Assembly: GCF_020400585.1 (NCBI RefSeq)
Contig: NZ_JAINVF010000032.1
Span: forward strand, 1-64,000
From: Streptomyces sp. NK08204
GTDB lineage: Bacteria > Actinomycetota > Actinomycetes > Streptomycetales > Streptomycetaceae
Length of the DNA stretch: 64,000 bases
Reading direction: 5' to 3'
Below the pieces are notes generated by a model. That model was not told the origin of the DNA. It did not search any database and saw only the letters and a program-made list of their open reading frames with translations. Shown here piece by piece: positions 57,684 through 64,000 of the stretch (its first letter is position 1; each line of letters starts with the position of its first letter). Position numbers and translations under genes: made by a program.

Positions 57684-57721
57684 CCGGCCGGCCGCTGTCA
57701 CGGGGAGCGGCCGGCCGGCCC
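57681..57721 (-). terminator. 16-bp perfect hairpin downstream of the GH4 gene
   Basis: The arm 57681-57696 (GGGCCGGCCGGCCGCT) is the exact reverse complement of 57706-57721, with a nine-base loop. It lies 27 bases beyond the stop of the leftward GH4 gene and should be a very stable terminator. Confidence 0.8.
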
Positions 57722-57747
57722 GAGACGTCTGCGCTGCCGGCCGGAGG

Positions 57748-59085
57748 CTACGTGAGGTAGGCCAGGCCGGGGTGGACGGCGGTGTAGTCCTCGACGAGGC
57801 GCCGGGCCACGTTCACGGAGTCGACGAGCGGATGCAGCGCGAAGGCCTTCACGGCGCTCGCGCGGGAGCCGGACGCGGCGGCGGCGAGGATCTCCCGCTC
57901 GACCGCCTTGACCGCGCAGACCAGGCCGGTGGCGTGACCGGGCAGCGGGTCGACCGCGACCGGGTGGGCGCCGTTGGCGTCGACCAGGCAGGGCACCTCG
58001 ATGACCGCCTCGGCGTCCAGGGCACAGAGCGTGCTGCGGTTGCGGACGTTGAGGATCAGGGTCGTCCGCTCGTCGCGCGCGATGCCCCGCATCAGCGCGA
58101 GCGCCACCTTCTCGTAGCCGCCGGACAGGTCGTCCGCCGCGCGTTCGCCGGCGCCCGCCGTCTCCCGGTTCTCGGCCATGTACGTCGCCTCCCGCTCGGC
58201 ACGGGTGCGGTCCCACGCGTCGAGGGCCGAGACGTCAGCGCGCCGGGCCCGCGCGTAGAAGTCCGCCTGCTGGTCGCGCAGGAAGGCGCCGCGGGTCCGC
58301 CCGGCCTCCTGGTAGGCGCGGACGGTCTCCCGGTTGAAGTAGTAGTAGTGCAGGTACTCGTTGGGGATCGCGCCGAGCGACTGCAGCCAGTCGGCGCCGA
58401 AGAGCCTGCCCTCCTCGAAGGAGCCGAGCAGGTGGGGGTCGGCCAGCAGGCGCGGCAGTTCGTCCCGGCCGGCGACGCGCAACCCGCGCACCCAGCCGAG
58501 ATGGTTGAGGCCGACGTAGTCGATCCACGCCTCGTGCGGGTCGGCGCCGAGCACCCGGGCGATACGTCGGCCGAGCCCGACCGGCGAGTCGCAGATGCCG
58601 ATGACACGGTCGCCGAGGTGGCGGGACATCGCCTCGGTGACCAGGCCTGCGGGGTTCGTGAAGTTGATGACCCAGGCATCGGGGGCGAGGCGGGCGACAC
58701 GCCGGGCGATGTCGACGGCGACGGGAACCGTCCGCAGACCGTACGCGATCCCTCCGGCGCCGACCGTCTCCTGCCCGAGGACGCCCTGCGCCAGGGCGAT
58801 GCGCTCGTCGTCCGCCCGGCCCTGGAGGCCGCCGACGCGGATGGCGGAGAAGACGAAGTCGGCGCCGCGCAGGGCCTCGTCGAGATCGGTGGTGGCGGTC
58901 ACCCGGGGGGCGTCGGACACGGTCGACGCCTGCTCGTCCAGTACCCGGCGGACCGCATGCAGTCGGCTGTCGTCCGTGTCGTGCAGGACGACGTCCGTCA
59001 CCCGCCCTTCGCCGCGGTCGGTCAGCAGTGCACCGTACACGAGCGGCACCCGGAATCCGCCGCCGCCCAGAATCGTCAGTCTCAC
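57748..59085 (-). CDS. Glycoside hydrolase family 4, 6-phospho-beta-glucosidase type
   Basis: 445 aa. GH4 enzymes use NAD+ and a divalent metal. The Rossmann start is RLTILGGGGFRVPLVYGAL, with a 6-phospho-sugar/metal region around INFTNPAGLVTEA, ICDSPVG (metal-binding Cys) and YVGLNHLGWV (His, Asn), followed by LHYYYFNRETVRAY. The sequence is nearest to CelF/LicH-type 6-phospho-beta-glucosidases, which hydrolyse PTS-imported cellobiose or chitobiose phosphates. No PTS gene is adjacent. ATG 59085 begins the conserved fold. Divergent from the GH16 gene; both may respond to the palindrome at 59302. Confidence 0.92.
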   Translation of the reverse strand: MRLTILGGGGFRVPLVYGALLTDRGEGRVTDVVLHDTDDSRLHAVRRVLDEQASTVSDAPRVTATTDLDEALRGADFVFSAIRVGGLQGRADDERIALAQGVLGQETVGAGGIAYGLRTVPVAVDIARRVARLAPDAWVINFTNPAGLVTEAMSRHLGDRVIGICDSPVGLGRRIARVLGADPHEAWIDYVGLNHLGWVRGLRVAGRDELPRLLADPHLLGSFEEGRLFGADWLQSLGAIPNEYLHYYYFNRETVRAYQEAGRTRGAFLRDQQADFYARARRADVSALDAWDRTRAEREATYMAENRETAGAGERAADDLSGGYEKVALALMRGIARDERTTLILNVRNRSTLCALDAEAVIEVPCLVDANGAHPVAVDPLPGHATGLVCAVKAVEREILAAAASGSRASAVKAFALHPLVDSVNVARRLVEDYTAVHPGLAYLT

Positions 59086-59263
59086 GCCTGCACCTTTCGA
59101 TCACCTTGATGGCTCGATTCTGCTCAACGAAGCCCCGTCCGTGGAGCGGCGCACGACTGCGGTGACCGACGCGAGGCGTTCCTGGCAGGGGGTACGGGCG
59201 GACACGGGCGGCTTCACCCGGTGAACTCCCGTGCCAGGAAGGGGACTTTCCTTGCTTCAAGCC

Positions 59264-59317
59264 TTGACGGCCGCCGGGGCGGGTAGCACATTGGCGGCAG
59301 ACTGAGAGCGCTCTCAG
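59264..59317 (+). promoter_or_regulatory. GH16 promoter and 16-bp perfect palindrome (CebR/LacI-like operator)
   Basis: TTGACG (59264-59269) and CACATT (59287-59292) are 17 bases apart. Ten bases after the -10 is CTGAGAGCGCTCTCAG (59302-59317), a perfect palindrome that differs from the CebR box TGGGAGCGCTCCCA at two symmetrical positions. LacI-family repressors with such boxes control cellulose/cello-oligosaccharide genes in Streptomyces. A repressor here would block initiation. Confidence 0.75.
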
Positions 59318-59380
59318 AACAGCTGAGGGAACTCTCCCAGGACTCCCGCACCTCACTCCGCACCCGAGAGGCCTCCCCCC

Positions 59381-60787
59381 ATGCGTGATTCCTCCGGCAG
59401 CTCAAGACCCGGATCCCGTTCCCGTCCCCTGCGGCGCGCACTCGTCGCCGTCGTCGCCTCGATCGGCCTGGCCACGGCCGTCGCCGGCGCCGTCACCGCG
59501 CCCGCGCACGCCTTTGCGCCCACACCCCCCACCGGCTGGACCCAGGTCTTCGCGGACGACTTCGACGGTCCGGCCGGCTCCCCCGTCGACACGACCGACT
59601 GGCAGTACGACACCGGGACTTCGTATCCCGGCGGGGCCGCGAACTGGGGCACCGGCGAGGTCGAGTCGATGACGTCCAGCACCGGCAACGTGGCACTGGA
59701 CGGCAACGGGGACCTGCTCATCACCCCACGCCGCGACGCCTCCGGCAACTGGACCTCCGGCCGGATCGAGACCACCCGCACGGACTTCCAGCCCCCGGCC
59801 GGCGGCAAGCTGCGCGTGCAGGCCCGCATTCGGATGCCCGATGTCACGGGCGCCGCGGCCAAGGGCTACTGGCCCGCGTTCTGGATGCTGGGCGCGCCGT
59901 TCCGCGGCAACTACTGGAACTGGCCGAGCATCGGCGAACTGGACATCATGGAGAACGTCCAGGGCCTGAACACCGACTGGGCGACCATGCACTGCGGCAC
60001 CGACCCGGGCGGCCCCTGCAACGAGACGTCCGGCATCGGCGGTTCCACCTCGTGTGCCGGGACGACCTGTCAGGCGGGCTTCCACACCTACGCGATGGAG
60101 TGGGACCGCTCGACCAGCCCGGAGGAGATCCGCTTCTACCTCGACGGCGTCAACTTCCACACCGTGAAGGCGACGCAGGTCGACGCGACGACGTGGGCGA
60201 ACGCCACCGGCCACGGCTACTTCCTCATCCTGAACGTGGCGATGGGCGGCGGCTTCCCGGGCGCGTTCGGTGGTGGCCCGGACGGCGGGACCGAGCCGGG
60301 CCATCCGATGGCCGTCGACTACGTACAGGTGCTGCAGTCCTCGGGCGGCGGCACCACTCCCCCGCCGTCCGGCGGCCGGGACGCCTACAGCCCGATCCAG
60401 GCCGAGTCCTACGACAGCCAGTCCGGTGTCAGCACCGAGTCGACCACGGACGCCGGCGGCGGACTGGACGTCGGGTACATCGCGGGCGGCGACTGGGCGC
60501 TGTACAAGGGGGTCCAGTTCGGTTCGACGCCGGCCACACAGTTCTTCGCGCGCGTGGCGAGCGGGGCCGCGTCCGGGGTGAGCGGCCTGGTCGAGGTGCG
60601 CCTGGACAGCCGCGGCAACACGCCCGTCGGCAGCTTCGCGGTGGGCAACACCGGCGGCTGGCAGAGCTGGCGGACGGTCCCGGCCAACATCGCCTCGGTG
60701 ACCGGCACGCACGACGTCTATCTGACCTTCACCAGCGGCCAGCCGGCCGACTTCGTGAACGTGAACTGGTTCGACTTCGGCCACTGA
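59381..60787 (+). CDS. Secreted GH16 endo-beta-1,3-glucanase with C-terminal CBM6-like module
   Basis: 468 aa. Signal peptide of about 45 residues (Arg-rich start, hydrophobic core, PAHAFA). Catalytic GH16 domain at about 50-325, with the active-site motif IGELDIMENVQG containing both catalytic Glu, and WPAFWMLG before it. A Gly/Pro linker near 330 leads to a CBM6-like domain (YSPIQAESYDSQSGVSTE ... VNVNWFDFG). It cuts laminarin-type or mixed beta-glucans outside the cell. ATG 59381. The promoter carries a perfect LacI-type palindrome, and a strong terminator follows the stop. Confidence 0.93.
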   Translation: MRDSSGSSRPGSRSRPLRRALVAVVASIGLATAVAGAVTAPAHAFAPTPPTGWTQVFADDFDGPAGSPVDTTDWQYDTGTSYPGGAANWGTGEVESMTSSTGNVALDGNGDLLITPRRDASGNWTSGRIETTRTDFQPPAGGKLRVQARIRMPDVTGAAAKGYWPAFWMLGAPFRGNYWNWPSIGELDIMENVQGLNTDWATMHCGTDPGGPCNETSGIGGSTSCAGTTCQAGFHTYAMEWDRSTSPEEIRFYLDGVNFHTVKATQVDATTWANATGHGYFLILNVAMGGGFPGAFGGGPDGGTEPGHPMAVDYVQVLQSSGGGTTPPPSGGRDAYSPIQAESYDSQSGVSTESTTDAGGGLDVGYIAGGDWALYKGVQFGSTPATQFFARVASGAASGVSGLVEVRLDSRGNTPVGSFAVGNTGGWQSWRTVPANIASVTGTHDVYLTFTSGQPADFVNVNWFDFGH

Positions 60788-60808
60788 TCCGTCTTCCGGA
60801 TCACCAAG

Positions 60809-60834
60809 GGGGCCGCACGCGCCCGTGCGGCCCC
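60809..60834. terminator. Perfect 11-bp hairpin between convergent GH16 and AraC genes
   Basis: GGGGCCGCACG (60809-60819) and CGTGCGGCCCC (60824-60834) with a four-base loop, 22 bases after the GH16 stop and 29 bases before the AraC stop. A smaller stem TGATCCG/CGGATCA (60785-60803) precedes it. Confidence 0.8.
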
Positions 60835-60862
60835 GTCGGCGTGAAGGGAGCGGCGCGCGGCT

Positions 60863-61768
60863 TCAGCTCAGCTCCGCCCGGAAAGCCGCCGGCGTCCGCC
60901 CGGTGTGCAGGTGGAAGAACTTGGAGAAGTTCGCCGCGTCGGGGAAGCCCACCGCCGCTCCGACGCGGCCGATCGGCAGGTCGGTGTGGGCGAGGAGGCG
61001 TTTGGCCTCCAGGACCACACGCTTGTCGATGAAGCCCTTGGGGGTCTCGCCGGTGGCCGCGCGGACCGCGCGGACGAGGGTGCGGCGGGAGTAGCCGAGC
61101 GCTTCGGCGTAGGCGCTGACGCTGTGATTGGTGGCGAAGCCCTGCTCGACGGCGTCCCTGAAGAGAGTGAAGGTGGTGTCGGTCTGCTGCGAGGAGGCTT
61201 CGGCGGAGCGGGCCGCGAGATGGGCGAGGCGCAGCAGGAACGCGGTCAGGCTGTGCCGCAGGACCGCCGCGTGCAGGTTCGGCGGGAGCGTCGCGGTGTC
61301 CTCGTACTCGCGGCGCAGGTGTTCCAGCGACGCGCGCAGCGCGGTGAGCTGGGCGGCGTCGGGGTGCAGCAGGGGCGGCTGGTCGTAGCGGTAGAGGCCG
61401 GTGGCCTCGACGGTGGCGCGGGGCAGGAAACCGGGCTGCATGGTCAGGACGGTGCCGCGGTACCCGCACTCGCGTGAGAACCGGTGCACCTGACCGGGGC
61501 GGATCCACAGCAGGTCACCGGCGGCGGCCTCGTACTCGGCGAAGTCGATCATGTGCCGGACGGGGCCCGCGGTGAAGAGCATGACGACGTGGAAGTCGAT
61601 GCGGTGGACGCGTTCCAGGGGTGCGTCGGCGTGCCAGGGACGGCCGGCCTCGAGGGAACCGATCTGCATGCCGACGCCGCCGACGCTCAGCTCGACAGGG
61701 AAGGGGAAGGTCCTGATCCCGTCGCCGTCCGTGCCGCCGTCGCCGGCTTGGGGTGTTCTGTCAGCCAT
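60863..61768 (-). CDS. AraC family transcriptional regulator
   Basis: 301 aa. N-terminal cupin-type sensing domain at about 30-180 (EAAAGDLLWIRPGQVHRFSRE), then two AraC HTH motifs in the last 100 residues: VSAYAEALGYSRRTLVRAVRAATGETP and IGRVGAAVGFPDAANFSKFFHLHTGRTPAAFR. Such proteins often activate sugar-use genes, and the convergent GH16 and nearby GH4 genes are possible targets; its own ligand is unknown. ATG 61768 was chosen as the first Met at the beginning of the conserved part. It is divergent from the transketolase gene across 146 bases. Confidence 0.9.
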   Translation of the reverse strand: MADRTPQAGDGGTDGDGIRTFPFPVELSVGGVGMQIGSLEAGRPWHADAPLERVHRIDFHVVMLFTAGPVRHMIDFAEYEAAAGDLLWIRPGQVHRFSRECGYRGTVLTMQPGFLPRATVEATGLYRYDQPPLLHPDAAQLTALRASLEHLRREYEDTATLPPNLHAAVLRHSLTAFLLRLAHLAARSAEASSQQTDTTFTLFRDAVEQGFATNHSVSAYAEALGYSRRTLVRAVRAATGETPKGFIDKRVVLEAKRLLAHTDLPIGRVGAAVGFPDAANFSKFFHLHTGRTPAAFRAELS

Positions 61769-61841
61769 GTTTGGTTCGTGCCGTTCCTGTAGCGCCCTCG
61801 GTGTCCCAGATTCACCACAGGCTGACACACCAGGCCCTTTC

Positions 61842-61870
61842 TTCAAATAAGTCAGACTTTTACTTTTGAA
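61842..61870. promoter_or_regulatory. AT-rich inverted repeat between AraC and transketolase genes
   Basis: TTCAAAtaAGT (61842-61852) faces ACTTTTGAA (61862-61870), with outer arms TTCAAA/TTTGAA exact. In this GC-rich context the AT-rich block is distinctive. It could be an AraC site or promoter element for transketolase, whose start is at 61915. Confidence 0.5.
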
Positions 61871-61914
61871 CGCGTCCAGCCAGCGGCTTCGCATTGAACG
61901 AGGACTTCTTGAAG

Positions 61915-63990
61915 ATGAGCACGCAGACTTCCGACGACTTCGAGTGGACCGATCTCGACCGGCGCGCCGTGGACACCGCCCGCCTGCTCGCAGCGGATGC
62001 GGTACAGAAGGTCGGAAACGGGCACCCGGGCACCGCGATGAGCCTGGCTCCTGCCGCGTACACGATCTTTCAGAAGCTGATGCGGCACGACCCGGCGGAC
62101 CCCGAATGGGCCGGCCGCGACCGCTTCGTGCTGTCCCCCGGTCACACCTCGCTGACCCTCTACACCCAGCTGTTCCTCGCCGGCTACGAGCTGGAGCTGG
62201 ACGACCTCAAGGCTTTCCGCACGCACGGCTCGAAGACGCCGGGCCATCCCGAGTACGGGCACACGGCGGGGGTCGAGACGACCACCGGACCGCTGGGCCA
62301 GGGCGCCGCCAACGCGGTGGGCATGGCGATGGCCGCCCGCTACGAGCGTGGCCTGTTCGACCCGGACGCCCCCGAGGGCACCTCCCCCTTCGACCACACC
62401 GTCTGGGCGATCGTCTCCGACGGCGACCTGGAGGAGGGCGTCTCGGCCGAGGCGTCCTCGCTGGCCGGCCACCAGAAGCTCGGCAACCTCGTCTTCCTCT
62501 ACGACGACAACCACATCTCCATCGAGGGCGACACCGCGACCGCGTTCTCCGAGGACGTGCTGAAGCGGTACGAGGGCTACGGCTGGCACACCCAGCGCGT
62601 CGAGCCCGCCACCGACGGCGACATCGACGTACCCGCCCTGTACGCGGCGCTGAAGGCCGCGCGGGACGAGACCCGGCGGCCCTCGATCATCGCCATGCGC
62701 ACGATCATCGCCTGGCCCGCACCGAACGCGCGGAACACCGAGGCCTCCCACGGCTCGGCGCTCGGCGAGGCGGAGATCGCCGCCACCAAGCGCCTCCTCG
62801 GGTTCGACCCCGAGCAGACCTTCGAGGTCACGGACGAGGTCCTCGCCCACACCCGGCGGGCCCTGGACCGGGGCGCCGAGGCGCACGCGGCCTGGGACAA
62901 GCGGATCGCCGAGTGGCGCACCGCCACCCCCGAGCGGGCCGCCCTCTTCGACCGGATCGGCAAGGGCGAACTGCCCGAGGGCTGGCAGGACGCCCTGCCG
63001 GTGTTCGAGGAGGGCAAGTCCGTGGCGACGCGTGCCGCCTCCGGCAAGGTGCTGCAGGCGCTCGGCGCGGTGATCCCGGAGCTGTGGGGCGGCTCGGCCG
63101 ACCTCGCCGGGTCGAACAACACCACCATCGACAAGGACAGCTCCTTCCTGCCGGCGGACAATCCGCTGCCCGAGGCGAACCCGTACGGCCGCACCATCCA
63201 CTTCGGCATCCGTGAGTTCTCGATGGCCGCGGAGATGAACGGCATCGCCCTGCACGGCAACACCCGCGTCTACGGCGGCACCTTCCTCGTCTTCTCCGAC
63301 TACATGCGCAACGCGGTGCGGATGTCGGCGCTGATGCAGCTGCCGGTGACGTACGTGTGGACGCACGACTCCATCGGCCTCGGTGAGGACGGCCCCACCC
63401 ACCAGCCGGTGGAGCACCTGGCCTCGCTGCGCGCGATCCCGGGCCTGAACATCGTCCGCCCGGCCGACGCCAACGAGACCGCCATCGCCTGGGCCGAGAT
63501 CCTGAAGAGGCACGCCACCAACCCCGCCCCGCACGGGCTCGCGCTCACCCGCCAGGGTGTGCCGGTGTACGCGCCCGACGCCGGCACGGCCAAGGGCGGC
63601 TACGTACTGCGCGAGTCCTCGACCCAGGCCCCGGAGGTGATCATCATCGCGACCGGCTCCGAGGTGCAGCTCGCGGTGGCCGCGCGGGAACTGCTGGAGG
63701 CCGAGGGGATCGGCACACGCGTGGTGTCGATGCCGTCCGTGGAGTGGTTCGAGGAGCAGGACCGGGCGTACCGGGACGCGGTGCTGCCGCCGTCGGTGAA
63801 GGCCCGGGTCGCGGTCGAGGCCGGCATCGGTCTGACCTGGTACCGGTACGTGGGCGACGCGGGACGGATCGTGTCCCTGGAGCACTTCGGTGCCTCCGCC
63901 GACGCAAACACCCTGTTCGCCGAGTTCGGCTTCACCCCTGAGAACGTCGCCGCCGCTGCCCGCGAGTCGCTGGCCGCCGCGCGCGCCTGA
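61915..63990 (+). CDS. tkt: Transketolase
   Basis: 691 aa, full length. It transfers two-carbon units in the pentose phosphate pathway using thiamine diphosphate. TPP/metal site: SDGDLEEGVSAEASSLAG followed by YDDNHISIEG; the N-terminal NGHPGTAMSLAP and middle ETTTGPLGQG are typical. The catalytic Glu is in HFGIREFSMAAEMNG; most transketolases have His where this one has Phe after the Glu. ATG 61915, with GAGGA upstream, was chosen over an in-frame TTG at 61894. From memory of S. coelicolor, such a second transketolase leads a cluster with transaldolase and oxidative pentose-phosphate genes; these would lie beyond the window end. Confidence 0.93.
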   Translation: MSTQTSDDFEWTDLDRRAVDTARLLAADAVQKVGNGHPGTAMSLAPAAYTIFQKLMRHDPADPEWAGRDRFVLSPGHTSLTLYTQLFLAGYELELDDLKAFRTHGSKTPGHPEYGHTAGVETTTGPLGQGAANAVGMAMAARYERGLFDPDAPEGTSPFDHTVWAIVSDGDLEEGVSAEASSLAGHQKLGNLVFLYDDNHISIEGDTATAFSEDVLKRYEGYGWHTQRVEPATDGDIDVPALYAALKAARDETRRPSIIAMRTIIAWPAPNARNTEASHGSALGEAEIAATKRLLGFDPEQTFEVTDEVLAHTRRALDRGAEAHAAWDKRIAEWRTATPERAALFDRIGKGELPEGWQDALPVFEEGKSVATRAASGKVLQALGAVIPELWGGSADLAGSNNTTIDKDSSFLPADNPLPEANPYGRTIHFGIREFSMAAEMNGIALHGNTRVYGGTFLVFSDYMRNAVRMSALMQLPVTYVWTHDSIGLGEDGPTHQPVEHLASLRAIPGLNIVRPADANETAIAWAEILKRHATNPAPHGLALTRQGVPVYAPDAGTAKGGYVLRESSTQAPEVIIIATGSEVQLAVAARELLEAEGIGTRVVSMPSVEWFEEQDRAYRDAVLPPSVKARVAVEAGIGLTWYRYVGDAGRIVSLEHFGASADANTLFAEFGFTPENVAAAARESLAAARA

Positions 63991-64000
63991 TCCCTACGCG

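Overview
The window is high-GC actinobacterial DNA and almost certainly comes from a Streptomyces. Evidence: extreme GC bias at third codon positions, many GTG/TTG starts, many genes whose -10-like box lies only a few bases before the start codon (likely leaderless mRNAs), an SsgA-like sporulation protein, a WhiB-family protein, DUF2510 proteins, an orphan Sfp-type phosphopantetheinyl transferase, and secreted chitinase and beta-glucanase. From memory, the gene order resembles the part of the S. coelicolor chromosome that carries idi, the fad genes, ssgD, an ABC-F gene, ligD-like genes and a second transketolase. No rRNA, tRNA, CRISPR array, insertion sequence or prophage was seen.

Layout. 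1-6.6 kb: a CDP-alcohol phosphatidyltransferase coupled to an NTP transferase (cut by the window edge), a CDF metal exporter, IPP isomerase, an RsbW-like kinase, an HdeD-like membrane protein and a crotonase. 7-20 kb: Tex, a DinB-like protein, an ABC-F ATPase, a D-amino-acid oxidase, secreted S15 and M1 peptidases, then a translationally coupled macrodomain-PfkB pair behind an asparagine-type permease. 20-28 kb: a MerR regulator and a fatty-acid/CoA block (CoA transferase, thiolase, FadJ-type multifunctional enzyme, enoyl-reductase-like protein), then endonuclease V. 28-34 kb: Rho_N-like protein, SsgD-like protein, an ABC-F protein behind a promoter and leader that look antibiotic-inducible, dimethylarginine hydrolase, acyl-ACP desaturase with a triple operator, and a WhiB protein. 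About 1.1 kb without a convincing gene follows. 34.9-39.7 kb: two LigD-type polymerase-domain genes and a LigD-type ligase, i.e. split NHEJ functions without Ku, enclosing a release-factor-like protein and a small hydrophobic protein. 39.8-49.7 kb: DUF3048 lipoprotein, SDR, a large AAA/TPR protein of the LuxR-LAL type without HTH, DUF2510 proteins, and a TetR regulator divergent from a PAP2-DMT transporter pair. 49.9-55.6 kb: a stand-alone MmyB-type ligand-binding protein divergent from an XRE-ImmA/IrrE pair, PPTase with metallophosphoesterase, and an ATP-grasp enzyme. 55.8-61.8 kb: polysaccharide use (GH18 chitinase with a DasR-like site, GH4 phospho-glucosidase, GH16 glucanase with a LacI-type palindrome, AraC regulator). 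61.9-64 kb: transketolase.

Most notable: (i) the ABC-F gene at 29.6 kb has a near-consensus promoter with an AT-rich block just upstream of the -35, a three-codon leader ORF with a strong Shine-Dalgarno, and two mutually exclusive long-range helices, one of which masks the gene's Shine-Dalgarno; (ii) several genes have tandem repeats that begin inside their own last codons and stop and extend downstream; (iii) a stand-alone ligand-binding protein faces an XRE-protease pair across a perfect 18-bp dyad; (iv) a macrodomain protein is coupled by ATGA overlap to a sugar kinase. All functional links are inferences from sequence and position.
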